Translations under genes and position numbers: made by a program
Assembly: GCF_900176465.1 (NCBI RefSeq)
Contig: NZ_FWXR01000023.1
Location: forward strand, 17,402 to 81,401
Length of the DNA: 64,000 nt
Direction: 5' to 3'
Source: Fulvimarina manganoxydans
GTDB lineage: Bacteria > Pseudomonadota > Alphaproteobacteria > Rhizobiales > Rhizobiaceae
Notes under the pieces: model-generated
Database searches by the model: none
Told to the model about the DNA's origin: nothing
Seen by the model: only the letters and a program-made list of their open reading frames with translations
In this document: piece after piece, positions 34,592-43,511 of the stretch
Numbering within the stretch: position 1 is the stretch's first letter
How the letters are laid out: each line of letters opens with the position of its first letter

Positions 34592-35721
34592 CGATGACGA
34601 AGCCTTCGATCCTGTTTACGGCTCTCGCCGCGATGACGGCAATGCTCATGGCCTGGCCCGCCGGCGCCCAGGAAGACGGGCCGCCGACCCCCACCACGGC
34701 GAGCGCCGGGGAAAAACTCGATGTAGTCTGGAATGTCATCGATGGGGCGATCCGGCCCGGCTATTCGGCTTTCGAGGACGCAGCCCGGGAAGAGGCGACG
34801 AAGATCGGCGCCCTGTGCGAAATGCCAGACGAGGTGCAGCTCCAAACGGCACGCGAGGGGTTCGGTCAACTCGCCAAGGCCTTTGCCGCGATCGAATTCG
34901 TCCGCTTCGGTCCGATCACCGAGGACCATCGTCTCGAGCGCATTCTGTTTTTCCCGGACCGGCGCGGGGTGACGCTGCGCCAGGTTCAGGCGATCCTCGC
35001 CAACACCGAGGACGACAGCGCCCTCTCGCCCGCAACGCTCGCGCAGAAATCGGTCGCGGTGCAGGGCCTGACGGCGCTGGAATTCGTCCTCTTCGGCTCC
35101 GGCTCCCAAACGCTGGAGACGAAAGGCGGCGATTTCCGTTGCAGCTACGCCAAGGCGATTGCCGACAATATCGTCTCCATCGCGGAAGCCGTGACGGCAG
35201 GCTGGGGCAATGAGGAGGGCATCACCAGCCGCCTCACCAATCCGAGCCAGAGCGACACCGCCTATCGCAAGGCGGACGATTCCCTCAAGGAGATAACCTC
35301 GATCTTCATCGACGGGCTGGAGATGATCCGCGATCAACGCCTGAAGCCCGCCCTCGGTGAGGATGCGCAGGACGCCAATCCGAAGGCGTTTCTCTATCAT
35401 CGTTCGGAAAATGCTTTGGCGGCGCTCTCGGCGAATTTTACCGGCCTGCGGCAGATCTTCGATGCCGCGCAATATGGCGAGATCCTGCCTGAAGCTCAGG
35501 CGAGCTATCTGCCGGACGCGATCAGCTTCGAATTCGACAACGCCCGCCGAACCCTCGACGCCATTCCGGCTCCACTCGCCGATGTCGTCGTCTCCAAGGA
35601 GAACCGGGACAAGCTCGACTATGTGCTGATCGTGACTGGCAGCCTCCAATCGGAATTCGCCAATCAGCTCGCCCCGGCGCTCGGCCTGTCGGCAGGCTTT
35701 TCCTCACTCGACGGCGATTGA
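34588..35721 (+). CDS. Second imelysin-family protein, motif His replaced
   Basis: A 377-residue exported imelysin-like protein with a signal peptide ending near PAGAQ (about 28). The GxHxxE motif reads GLTALE (160-165): Thr162 stands where His is expected, so metal binding may be lost or different. It is translationally coupled to the di-heme gene by ATGA overlap. Having two imelysins around the cytochrome is typical for this operon type, and the second copy is often the more diverged. It may be a binding partner and not a direct copy of the first. Confidence 0.82.
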   Translation: MTMTKPSILFTALAAMTAMLMAWPAGAQEDGPPTPTTASAGEKLDVVWNVIDGAIRPGYSAFEDAAREEATKIGALCEMPDEVQLQTAREGFGQLAKAFAAIEFVRFGPITEDHRLERILFFPDRRGVTLRQVQAILANTEDDSALSPATLAQKSVAVQGLTALEFVLFGSGSQTLETKGGDFRCSYAKAIADNIVSIAEAVTAGWGNEEGITSRLTNPSQSDTAYRKADDSLKEITSIFIDGLEMIRDQRLKPALGEDAQDANPKAFLYHRSENALAALSANFTGLRQIFDAAQYGEILPEAQASYLPDAISFEFDNARRTLDAIPAPLADVVVSKENRDKLDYVLIVTGSLQSEFANQLAPALGLSAGFSSLDGD

Positions 35722-35780
35722 GCACACCAGGGGGCAGCGTCCAGACGGCCCCTCACGACGCAACCTTAAAGGAGGCGCCC

Positions 35781-36899
35781 ATGCCCCCGATCCGCAACCG
35801 CCTCGCAACGCCGCTTCTGGCGCGGCGCGACTTCCTGGCGGGGGCCGGCGCCCTCTTTGCCAGCACCCTCATCGGCCGGCGGGCGGAGGCTTTCGAGGAC
35901 GCGGACGCCCTCTTTGCGAGCGCCTGCCGACGCCCCGACGGCTCCTATGGCTGCGCGGTCTTTGCCGAGGATGGGCGCATCGTCTCGGAAGTCGCCCTAC
36001 CCGATCGCGGCCATGACGTCGCCTTCGATCCGCTGTCTTACCGCGCCGTCGCTTTTGCCCGGCGCCCGCGCACCTTCGCCGTCGTCTTCGATCCGAAGAC
36101 CGGCGAGACGGTGAAGACCCTCACCTCGGCCGAGGGGCGCCACTTCTTCGGCCATGGCTTCTTCTCGCCCGACGGGCGGCTGATGTATGCGACCGAAAAC
36201 GACTATGACGCCGCGCGCGGGCTGATCGGCGTCTATGACGTGAAGCGCGATTTTGCGCGGATCGGCGAATTCGACACCCATGGCATGGACACCCACGAGG
36301 CGCTGCTCATGCCGGACGGGGAGACCATCGTCGTCGCCAATGGCGGCATCGAGACCCATCCAGACTATGGCCGCCAGAAGCTCAATCTCGCGACGATGGA
36401 GCCCTCGCTGGTCCTTATCGACCGAAAAAGCGGCGACCTTCTCGCCAAGCACAGGCTGGAGAAAAGCCTGCACCAGCTTTCCATCCGCCATCTCGCCATC
36501 GATGCCGATCGCAAGGTCTGGTTCGGCTGCCAATATGAAGGGCCGAGCGCCGACGCCCCGCAGCTTCTGGGCTTCGCCACGCCCGAAGCCGGTCTTTCTC
36601 TGATCGAAATGCCGAGAGGCGATCTCGCCCGCCTGTCGAATTATGTGGGCTCGGTCGCCGCCAGTGCCGATGGAACACGCATCGCGATCTCGTCACCGGT
36701 CGGGGGCGAGGTCATGATCCTCGATGCGACCAAGAAGTCCCTCATCGAGAGCCACCCCGTTCGCGACGGCTGCGGCTTGGCCGCGGACGGTGCCGGCTTC
36801 CTCGCCACCAGCGGCCACGGCCTCGTCACCCATCTGGCCAAGCAAGCCGCCGATCGACAAGCCGATCGCGAATGGGACAATCATATTCTGGCGCTATAG
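35781..36899 (+). CDS. DUF1513 beta-propeller-like protein, TAT-exported
   Basis: A 372-residue protein starting with a twin-arginine signal (Arg15-Arg16 in ARRDFLAGAG), so it is folded before export to the periplasm. The body consists of repeated beta units such as FGHGFFSPDGRLMYATENDY, matching the seven-bladed propeller expected for DUF1513. AAAGGAGG precedes the ATG at ideal spacing; the longer frame from 35718 overlaps the previous stop but has no good ribosome site. Last gene of the iron operon. Molecular function unknown. Confidence 0.85.
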   Translation: MPPIRNRLATPLLARRDFLAGAGALFASTLIGRRAEAFEDADALFASACRRPDGSYGCAVFAEDGRIVSEVALPDRGHDVAFDPLSYRAVAFARRPRTFAVVFDPKTGETVKTLTSAEGRHFFGHGFFSPDGRLMYATENDYDAARGLIGVYDVKRDFARIGEFDTHGMDTHEALLMPDGETIVVANGGIETHPDYGRQKLNLATMEPSLVLIDRKSGDLLAKHRLEKSLHQLSIRHLAIDADRKVWFGCQYEGPSADAPQLLGFATPEAGLSLIEMPRGDLARLSNYVGSVAASADGTRIAISSPVGGEVMILDATKKSLIESHPVRDGCGLAADGAGFLATSGHGLVTHLAKQAADRQADREWDNHILAL

Positions 36900-37036
36900 G
36901 CCTTGCGGCAAAAGGCCGAACGAGCGAGCGGAAGAGGCCGGCAAGAAGATGTCCATTCTTTTGATCGACGCGTGACGAAGTCTGACTTGAGGCGTAGAAT
37001 GCGGAACGACGCGGCGCTTAGAGACCAGGCAAGCCC

Positions 37037-37303
37037 ATGGATCGCAACGAACATCGCAGTATCGAGCTGACGCCTCGCCAAGCCGATTATGTCGACGAAA
37101 TGGTCCGCTCCGGCTCATACGCCTCGCCGAGCGAGGTCGTGCAAGCCAGCCTCGACGCGCTTAAGGAGCGTGAGGACAAGCTGGAGAGCTGGCTTCGATC
37201 CGACGTTGCGCCAATCTATGACAGAATGGCAGCCGATCCCGATGACGCAATACCGGCCGAACAGGTGTTCTCCGATCTGCGCGAGCGATACGGAGCCCCG
37301 TAG
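37037..37303 (+). CDS. ParD-like antitoxin
   Basis: An 88-residue protein of type II antitoxin ParD/CopG-like kind. The N-terminal ribbon-helix-helix (SIELTPRQADYVDEMVRSGS then YASPSEVVQASLDALKERE) binds DNA and normally represses its own operon; the C-terminal tail should wrap around the toxin. The toxin gene follows after 11 bases. Confidence 0.88.
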   Translation: MDRNEHRSIELTPRQADYVDEMVRSGSYASPSEVVQASLDALKEREDKLESWLRSDVAPIYDRMAADPDDAIPAEQVFSDLRERYGAP

Positions 37304-37314
37304 AAGCGCCGCGC

Positions 37315-37623
37315 GTGAAGGCGCGTTCGGTCGTCTTCTCGCCGGAGGCGCGAGAGGATCTCCTGATCCTTGGCGATTGGATCGCCGAGCGAGCGGGGCC
37401 TGCGACGGCCTTGCGCTATCTCGCTCGTCTTGAGGCTGCCTGTTTGGGGCTTTCGACGGCGTCCGAGCGCGGCCGACGACGCGATGATATCCGGCCTGGG
37501 CTCCGCGTCGTCGGCTTTGAACGCCGGATCACGATTGCCTTCGTGGTTTCGCAAGAGCAAGTCACGATCCTGCGCCTCCACTATGGGGGCCTCGATTGGG
37601 ATCGCAAAAGCGACCCTATTTGA
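37315..37623 (+). CDS. ParE/RelE-superfamily toxin
   Basis: A 102-residue toxin of the ParE branch: RSVVFSPEAREDLLILGDWI at the start, a middle with GLSTASERGRRRDDIRPGLR, and the C-terminal beta strand VTILRLHYGG. ParE toxins act on DNA gyrase in studied cases. The start is GTG. The last 8 bases overlap the end of the XRE gene on the other strand. Confidence 0.88.
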   Translation: MKARSVVFSPEAREDLLILGDWIAERAGPATALRYLARLEAACLGLSTASERGRRRDDIRPGLRVVGFERRITIAFVVSQEQVTILRLHYGGLDWDRKSDPI

Positions 37624-38011
37624 TCCGCACCCGCCGCCTCCGCTGCTTGTCCCGCTCCGCCGCCGCTTCGATGATGGCGAGGATCGCCGTCACATCTTCT
37701 TCCCCCATCACCGGGATCGTCTCCGCCAGACGGTTGGCAAGGCGCGTCGCATCGGCAGAAAGGCCGGAGGTGTCGACGGTGACGCGCGGATGAGAGATGT
37801 CGGCGAGCCGCTGCAGCTCCTCCGCCTCGTCCCAAATGACGCCCAGATAGCCGATGATCCGATGCAGGAGATCGAAAGTGGGCCGGCCCCGATGGCCGTG
37901 TTCGAGAGCCGAGAGATAGGCGTTGGAAATGCCGAGGGCCTCGGCCATCTGGCGCTGGGTGACGCCGCGCCGACGGCGCAAGGCCCGCAGCCGCTCGCCG
38001 AAGGGGGTCAT
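37616..38011 (-). CDS. XRE-family transcriptional regulator
   Basis: A 131-residue protein with an N-terminal helix-turn-helix (about 5-60: ALRRRRGVTQRQMAEALGIS then NAYLSALEHG) and a helical C-terminal part with a very basic end. It lies last in the Tim44/mltA/smr/XRE group, overlapping smr by 4 bases (ATGA), an order I associate with Hyphomicrobiales. Targets unknown. Confidence 0.9.
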   Translation of the reverse strand: MTPFGERLRALRRRRGVTQRQMAEALGISNAYLSALEHGHRGRPTFDLLHRIIGYLGVIWDEAEELQRLADISHPRVTVDTSGLSADATRLANRLAETIPVMGEEDVTAILAIIEAAAERDKQRRRRVRIK

Positions 38012-38571
38012 GAGGGGCGCCTCACGCGCACATAGAGCGCGCCATCCCCGCCATGATGGCGCTCCGCCGCCTCGAAATGGGAGACGAGACCGCGAAAGTC
38101 CGGGCTCGAAAACCAGAGCGGCACCATGCGCCGCAGGATACCGCGCGGGCCGCCCGGCGAGCCGCGCCCCGTAATGACGAGGACATGGCGCAGCCCCATG
38201 CCTTGTGCTTGACGTAAGAAGCCGGCGAGCGCGTCATGAGCCCGGGTCTGGGTCATGTCGTGGAGATCGATCCGCGCTTCGATCTTGAGTTTGCCCTTGG
38301 CGAGCTTGCGGCGGGCGAGACGCTCCAAGGGTTGCGGGCGAAGCGGCACGGCTTGAAGGCGAGCAGGCGCCAGGCGGCTTGCCGGTGAGGACGCCACAGC
38401 CGGCGGCTGGGCTTTGGATTTTGCCTGAGGGGCGGGCTGCGGCGGGACAGGCTCCGCCGGCGCTTCGGGCACCTCTGGCAGTGCCTTCCCCTTCAAAGGC
38501 ATGGCGGTGCGCGCGACGCTCGCCCAGAGCCGCCGATCCTCCTCGGACAGTGTCTTCTTGCGCCGCTTCAT
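38008..38571 (-). CDS. Smr-domain protein
   Basis: A 187-residue protein. A Pro/Ala-rich N-terminal half (about 30-85) leads to a C-terminal Smr (MutS2-type) domain from about residue 95: IDLHDMTQTRAHDAL carries the family LDLHG-like motif and VITGRGSPGG the TGxG motif. Smr domains are nucleases or nucleic-acid binders. Its ATG overlaps the mltA stop by 4 bases. Confidence 0.88.
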   Translation of the reverse strand: MKRRKKTLSEEDRRLWASVARTAMPLKGKALPEVPEAPAEPVPPQPAPQAKSKAQPPAVASSPASRLAPARLQAVPLRPQPLERLARRKLAKGKLKIEARIDLHDMTQTRAHDALAGFLRQAQGMGLRHVLVITGRGSPGGPRGILRRMVPLWFSSPDFRGLVSHFEAAERHHGGDGALYVRVRRPS

Positions 38572-39677
38572 GGGACGAGCCGCTTGGCGAGGGCGGGCGG
38601 GGCGAGAAGCGTCAATTGGGCCTCATGCCGAATGCGGCCCGCGATCCGGCCCGCCGCTTCACCCGATCCGACGAAGATGTCGCCGCGCGCGGCGCCGATA
38701 ATCGCCGAGCCCGTATCCTGGGCGATCATGAGCCGGGCAAAGGGCGTCTTATCCAGACGAAGCTCCGGCGCCGCAACGAGATAGGGCACGCCAAAGGTCG
38801 CAAGGTCCCGATCGACTGCGATCGAGGCGAGCGGCGCGAGCGGCACATTCGCGGCGCCGATCGGCCCCGTTTCAGGGTCATCGATCGGCCGTTCGGCAAA
38901 GAAGATGAAGGAGCGGTTCTGGTCGAGAATCGGCCGCACGCGCTCCGGATGAGCGGCGAGATAGGCGCGGATGCCGTCCATATCGGCTTCGGCAAGTGTC
39001 AACGCGCCGGTCTTAACGAGAAGGCGGCCGATGGCGGTGAAGGGATGGCCGGTCTTGGCGGCATAGCCGATGCGGATCGCCGTCCCATCGGCAAATCTGA
39101 GGCGCGCCGACCCCTGGACATGGATGAAGAAGGCCTCGACCTCGTCGCGCACATAAGCGATTTCGAGACCTCGACCCTTGAGGAACCCGGCCTCGATCGC
39201 GGCCCGGTCGGGATAGTCAGTCATGAGGCCGCAGGAGAGCCGTCGCGCGTAGCCGAAGCTCTTGTCGAGCCCGGCAGGCCTCGTGACATCGTCGACGGCG
39301 ACGAGATCGGAAGGACGGGCATAGAGTGGATGGCGGAACGTCTCTGTCGGAACGCGCGAGGCCTCGACCTCCGGCTCGTAATATCCGGTCACGAAGCCGG
39401 TTTCGCGGGTCTCGCCCGCCAAAGGCGCGACCGAAAGACAGCAAAAATGCCGCTCGAAAAATTCGAGGGCATCTGTCTCGCCGATCATATCCGGTAAGCC
39501 GAGAGCGTCGCGGGCAGCGTCCCCATAGAGGCCGGCGTCGATCCCGAGACGGCCCGTGGCATACTGTCCTTCAAGGAGAGCGGGAGCGCTGGCCCTGAAA
39601 GCGGAAAAAGCCGCGGCATGACCCGCGACTTTTCTGATGGCCTCTTGGTCCGGCTCGGTCTTGAAGACCTCGAGCAT
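38568..39677 (-). CDS. mltA: Membrane-bound lytic murein transglycosylase A-type enzyme
   Basis: A 369-residue MltA-family protein with 3D domain, which cleaves peptidoglycan. GYYEPEVEASR, the ERPIDDPETGPIGAANVPLA segment and the C-terminal MIAQDTGSAIIGAARGDIFV region with its Asp residues are clear family marks. Unexpectedly, no signal peptide or lipobox is visible: the frame is closed by the upstream stop shared with the Tim44-like gene, so the start at 39677 is the longest possible. Export may use another path or the leader was lost. Confidence 0.85.
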   Translation of the reverse strand: MLEVFKTEPDQEAIRKVAGHAAAFSAFRASAPALLEGQYATGRLGIDAGLYGDAARDALGLPDMIGETDALEFFERHFCCLSVAPLAGETRETGFVTGYYEPEVEASRVPTETFRHPLYARPSDLVAVDDVTRPAGLDKSFGYARRLSCGLMTDYPDRAAIEAGFLKGRGLEIAYVRDEVEAFFIHVQGSARLRFADGTAIRIGYAAKTGHPFTAIGRLLVKTGALTLAEADMDGIRAYLAAHPERVRPILDQNRSFIFFAERPIDDPETGPIGAANVPLAPLASIAVDRDLATFGVPYLVAAPELRLDKTPFARLMIAQDTGSAIIGAARGDIFVGSGEAAGRIAGRIRHEAQLTLLAPPALAKRLVP

Positions 39678-39698
39678 GATCGCGTCCGCTCCGCCGGG

Positions 39699-40412
39699 CT
39701 ATTCTTCGGATTCGGTGCCGACGAGCTTCCAATTCGGATCGCGCGACCGCGTGTCGCGTCCAAAGGTCCAGATATCGCGAACCTCGACCACGGTTTCGAG
39801 ATCGCCGTCTACCACGTCGCCATTGGAAGACAGGGTCGCCGAGATCATCTCCGAGACGATCCGCAGCGTGACCAGAGCGTCGCGCCCACGCAGCTCGGCT
39901 GAGACAATACGGATGTCGTTGATGCCGATGAAAGAGGAGCGCATGGTCTCCCCACTCTCCTCACGCTGGGTAATCGCTGCCTCAAAGCCCTCATAGACAT
40001 CCTGAGACAGGAGGTTCTGCAAGGTCTTGCGATCGCCTTCGGCAAAGCCGTTGACGACCATTTCATAGGCGATCTTGGCACCTTCGACGAATTCGCCCGG
40101 CTCGAAAGCGGGATCAGCATCCTTGATCCGCCGCAGCTCCTTATTGAGCGGCGTGCCGGGCTCGGCGACCTTGTCGATCTCACCATATTGCATGCTTGCC
40201 GGAACGCTTTCCTCGCCGGCCGGAACCCTTCGGCTCGGCAGGGTGACCACATTGTCGGCCTCGGCCGCCTCGTCCTTCGGCGCGGTGTTGCGGTCCCGGC
40301 TGTAGGGGTCGAAAGGTGGTCGCTCGTTACCGGTCCTCCGCCCCAAGACATTATAGAGCTGAAAGAGGACGATCGCCGCCAATACGATTATGAAGATCGT
40401 CCCAAAACTCAT
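39699..40412 (-). CDS. Tim44-like domain protein
   Basis: A 237-residue protein with one N-terminal membrane helix (about 5-22), a charged linker and a C-terminal Tim44/TIM44-like domain (about 100-230: EFVEGAKIAYEMVVNGFAEG and following). Bacterial relatives (TimA) are inner-membrane anchored and of uncertain role, possibly in membrane protein handling. First gene of the mltA-smr-XRE group, with 21 bases to mltA. Divergent from fxsA, sharing a 241-base promoter region. Confidence 0.85.
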   Translation of the reverse strand: MSFGTIFIIVLAAIVLFQLYNVLGRRTGNERPPFDPYSRDRNTAPKDEAAEADNVVTLPSRRVPAGEESVPASMQYGEIDKVAEPGTPLNKELRRIKDADPAFEPGEFVEGAKIAYEMVVNGFAEGDRKTLQNLLSQDVYEGFEAAITQREESGETMRSSFIGINDIRIVSAELRGRDALVTLRIVSEMISATLSSNGDVVDGDLETVVEVRDIWTFGRDTRSRDPNWKLVGTESEE

Positions 40413-40653
40413 CAGTCGCCGAACTCCGCCTGTTTTTTAAACCGTCATTCTTCGTGTCGCCCATATAGAGAGTGCCGCCGATGCATTCAAATCGGCAAGA
40501 ACGCTTCCTATGTTGAGGCCTGACGATGGTTTGCGCGAGGCCTGCCGCCCGGAACGATCGAGCGGCGCCAAGCAGATCGCCAGAACCGGCATGCATAACC
40601 GGATCGGCCTCTGTGCGCCATGGCTTTTCCTTCGAGATGGATGTCTGACCCCG

Positions 40654-41214
40654 ATGCCTCTTGCCCTGATCCCCTTCCTGCTATTGGTGGTGCCCGTCCT
40701 CGAGATCGGCGTCTTTATCGCTGTCGGCGGCGCCATCGGCCTCTGGCCGACCCTCGGCCTCGTGGTGCTGACGGCCGTGATCGGCTCGGTGCTTCTGCGC
40801 CGCCAGGGCCTGTCGACGCTGGACGCGATCCAGCGGGAGACCCGCGCTGGTCGCGTGCCCGGCCGCGAGCTCGTTTCCGGTCTGATGATCGCGATCGCCG
40901 GCGTTCTGCTGTTAACGCCGGGTTTCGTCACCGATACGCTCGGCTTCCTGCTCTTCGTTCCCCAGCTTCGCGATGCCGTGTGGCGCTTCCTGCGCTCGAA
41001 GGTGGTCGTGGTCGGCGGCCAGGCGGCGGCGAATTTCGGGCGCGGGGCGGGCACGGGCAGGCCCGAACAGCCCTTCCGTCCGAGTGGCCCGGAGGCCGGG
41101 CGGCGCCCGGATGTGGTCGATCTTTCGGGCGACGACTATCGACGTCAGCCCGATCCCTCATCGCCCTGGAATGCCGACAACACCGACGATCCGTCGAATC
41201 GAACGCTGCATTGA
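40654..41214 (+). CDS. fxsA: FxsA-family membrane protein
   Basis: A 186-residue inner-membrane protein with helices at about 3-25, 28-45 and 75-115, and a soluble tail rich in Gly, Pro and Arg. PVLEIGVFIAVGGAIGLWPT and LLLTPGFVTDTLGFLL are typical of FxsA, known in E. coli as a suppressor of F exclusion of phage T7. The longer frame from 40510 adds an unlikely leader; ATG 40654 fits. It precedes secB, as often in this order of bacteria. Confidence 0.88.
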   Translation: MPLALIPFLLLVVPVLEIGVFIAVGGAIGLWPTLGLVVLTAVIGSVLLRRQGLSTLDAIQRETRAGRVPGRELVSGLMIAIAGVLLLTPGFVTDTLGFLLFVPQLRDAVWRFLRSKVVVVGGQAAANFGRGAGTGRPEQPFRPSGPEAGRRPDVVDLSGDDYRRQPDPSSPWNADNTDDPSNRTLH

Positions 41215-41397
41215 GCCGCATCAGGCCAAGAATGAGCGCTGACGGCGAGAGAGCCCGCCATTTGGCCGGCTCGCGCCTTGTGGGCCGATGGCCCGCATGC
41301 TAGCTCGCCCCCAACGGAAGGCATGGACCGATGCGGGCCATCCGGCTTGCATCGCGTTTCTGCTAGACGACGAATGGTCCGAGAAACGGGAGACATC

Positions 41398-41907
41398 ATG
41401 TCCGAGACGACCAGCCAGCCGAACGAAGCCGGTGCAGGCCAGGCAAACGGCGTTGCGCCGAGCCTGAACATCCTCACCCAATATATTCGCGACCTCTCCT
41501 TCGAGAGCCCGAAGGCGCCGGCGATCCTGCGCAATCAGACGAAGGCGCCCGGCATCAATATAGGCGTCAACGTCACTGCCAATCCGGTGGACGGTTCGCA
41601 GACGGATTTCGACGTGCGCCTGACGCTGAACGCCAAGGCCGGCGAAGGCGAGGAGATGCTCTTCCACGCCGAGCTCGAATATGGCGGCGTCTTCCGCCTG
41701 CAGAACTTCAAGGACGAGCACCGCGTGCCGGTCCTCTTCATCGAATGCCCGCGTCTGCTTTTCCCCTTCGCGCGCCAGATCATCGCGGACGTCACGCGCA
41801 ATGGCGGCTTTCCGCCGCTGATGATCGACCCGATCGACTTCGCCCAGCTGTTCCAGCAGCGCATGGCCGAAGAGCGGGCCCGCCAGCAGGTTCAGCAGAA
41901 CGCCTAA
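41398..41907 (+). CDS. secB: Protein-export chaperone
   Basis: A 169-residue SecB, the tetrameric chaperone that keeps preproteins unfolded and hands them to Sec[20 protein letters not shown] starts the fold; [20 protein letters not shown] and [17 protein letters not shown] are strongly conserved. GGGAG lies before the ATG at 41398. An intrinsic terminator follows at 41990. Confidence 0.97.
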   Translation: MSETTSQPNEAGAGQANGVAPSLNILTQYIRDLSFESPKAPAILRNQTKAPGINIGVNVTANPVDGSQTDFDVRLTLNAKAGEGEEMLFHAELEYGGVFRLQNFKDEHRVPVLFIECPRLLFPFARQIIADVTRNGGFPPLMIDPIDFAQLFQQRMAEERARQQVQQNA

Positions 41908-41989
41908 AGGGCGGGACCTCTCGCTCGGGGGAGCCGGGCCCCTGTCGTGCCCGTCAGCGTCAATCGAGCGAAACCGAGAACCATGATCG

Positions 41990-42027
41990 AAGCCGGCCGT
42001 CGCCCTGGAGGCATTGGCCGGCTTTTT
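41990..42027 (+). terminator. Intrinsic terminator after secB
   Basis: A 9-bp stem (AAGCCGGCC / GGCCGGCTT) with a 17-base loop, followed by a run of five T. Confidence 0.75.
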
Positions 42028-42119
42028 GTTATGCCCCAATGAGGAAAGGGCGGCTGCTTGGAACGAGAAGCGCGGCGCTCCTTGTTATCGCAGGCGCGAT
42101 CGAAGACCAGGATGGCCCG

Positions 42120-43040
42120 ATGAAACGCCTTCTCGAGGGACCGGCGATCGCCGCAACGCTCGCCCACCTTTTCGCGCCCGGTATCGCTCAGGCCGCGCCC
42201 GAAGCGATCACCTGCGACATGGTCCGCGCCCTGCCCTTGGTCGAAGCCGGTTCCCGCGACGCAGGTGTGACCTTCGAGGAGACGCCGGACGGATGCATCG
42301 TCAGGAACCTCGTTCCTTTTCCAGAGACGGGAATTTCGCGCTGGCAGATCGGCATGCTCGATATTCGCGGCCAGTGGGAGGCGCCGGAAAACCCCACCGA
42401 TCTCGCCCATGCCGCTCCGCCCACGGCGCTGAGCGTCAAGGCGCGGGACATCATCCAGATCATCGAGACCGACGATCCGGTGATGAACTACCAGTTCCGG
42501 GTGCAACAAAAGCCGATCGCGATCACGCTCGATTTCGATTGGGACCCGGACAGCGGCATCGCCCATCTCGCCGAACTCTCATTGGCGGGCGAGGTCTTGG
42601 GCCGCGCAAGCCTTGCCCTGACGTCTCGCCTGCCTGGAGACGCCACGATCGAGGACTGGCAGAAGGCCGATCTGCGCGTCGAAAGCCTACGCCTTTCCCT
42701 CAAGAATCGTTCGCTGGTCGAGAGTTTTCTCATTCCGCCTCTCCTCGCCACGCTTCCGCGCGATACCGATCCGGCAAGCTTGGTCGAGGCCTACCGGCAG
42801 AGATTCACGGCGGGTGTCGAGGCTTTGACCGATACGCTTGTCAGCGAGGACAGCAAACAGGCACTCACGGCCTTTGCGCAGGATTTTCCCAATCCGACCG
42901 GCACTTTCGAAGCCGAAATCCGCTTCACCGAAGCCATCTCGCCGCTTTCGGCCCTTGCCGAATGCCACGAGCCGCCTTTTTGCCTCGCAAAGCTCCAAGC
43001 CCGTTACGAGCCGACAACGCCCTGGCAACCGGGCGATTGA
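42120..43040 (+). CDS. Exported protein of unknown function
   Basis: A 306-residue protein with a probable signal peptide (first 26 residues, ending GIAQA). The mature part is a mix of beta and helical segments with three Cys near the C-terminus (AECHEPPFCLAKL) and two near the N-terminus (residues 36 and 57), which may form disulfides in the periplasm. No domain recognised. The frame is open far upstream, but ATG 42120 gives the signal peptide. It ends tail to tail with the YeeE/YedE pair. Confidence 0.65.
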   Translation: MKRLLEGPAIAATLAHLFAPGIAQAAPEAITCDMVRALPLVEAGSRDAGVTFEETPDGCIVRNLVPFPETGISRWQIGMLDIRGQWEAPENPTDLAHAAPPTALSVKARDIIQIIETDDPVMNYQFRVQQKPIAITLDFDWDPDSGIAHLAELSLAGEVLGRASLALTSRLPGDATIEDWQKADLRVESLRLSLKNRSLVESFLIPPLLATLPRDTDPASLVEAYRQRFTAGVEALTDTLVSEDSKQALTAFAQDFPNPTGTFEAEIRFTEAISPLSALAECHEPPFCLAKLQARYEPTTPWQPGD

Positions 43041-43073
43041 GGATCGATGGCGTCTCGATGCGATGCCCGCGTC

Positions 43074-43499
43074 TCAGGCCATGCGCAAGCGCCGACCCTT
43101 GACGAAAAGGGCGAGCGCCATCCCGGCGAGCATCGAGGGCAGGAAGGCCAGAATGCCGGGCGTCGCCAAGGGCAGAGCAGTCCAGGCCGGGCCAGGACAG
43201 AAACCGCCAATGCCCCAGCCGATGCCGAAGAGCGCGGCGCCGGTCAGGAGATCGCGGTCGATATCCTTGCGCGTCGGGATCTGGAAATCGCTCATGAGAA
43301 GGGGCTGGCCGCGCCGCCAGACGAGGCGGTAACCGATGAAGGTCGTCAGGGCCGCGCCGCCCATGACGAAGGCGAGCGAGGGATCGAACGCGCCGACGAT
43401 ATCGAGAAAGTTGAGGACCTTGGCCGGATTGGACATGCCGGCAAGGATGAGGCCGAGCCCGAAGAGAAGGCCTGAGGCAAAGCCGAGGACGAGACGCAT
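43074..43499 (-). CDS. YeeE/YedE-family membrane protein, second half-unit
   Basis: A 141-residue membrane protein with four helices; MRLVLGFASGLLFGLGLILA and GWGIGGFCPGPAWTAL are typical of the DUF6691/YeeE branch of sulfur-compound transporters. The Cys in GGFCPGP is conserved and may relay thiosulfate-type substrates. It lies 12 bases after its partner, so the two half-size proteins likely make one transporter equivalent to full-length YeeE/TsuA. Confidence 0.85.
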   Translation of the reverse strand: MRLVLGFASGLLFGLGLILAGMSNPAKVLNFLDIVGAFDPSLAFVMGGAALTTFIGYRLVWRRGQPLLMSDFQIPTRKDIDRDLLTGAALFGIGWGIGGFCPGPAWTALPLATPGILAFLPSMLAGMALALFVKGRRLRMA

Positions 43500-43511
43500 C
43501 GGACTAAACCC

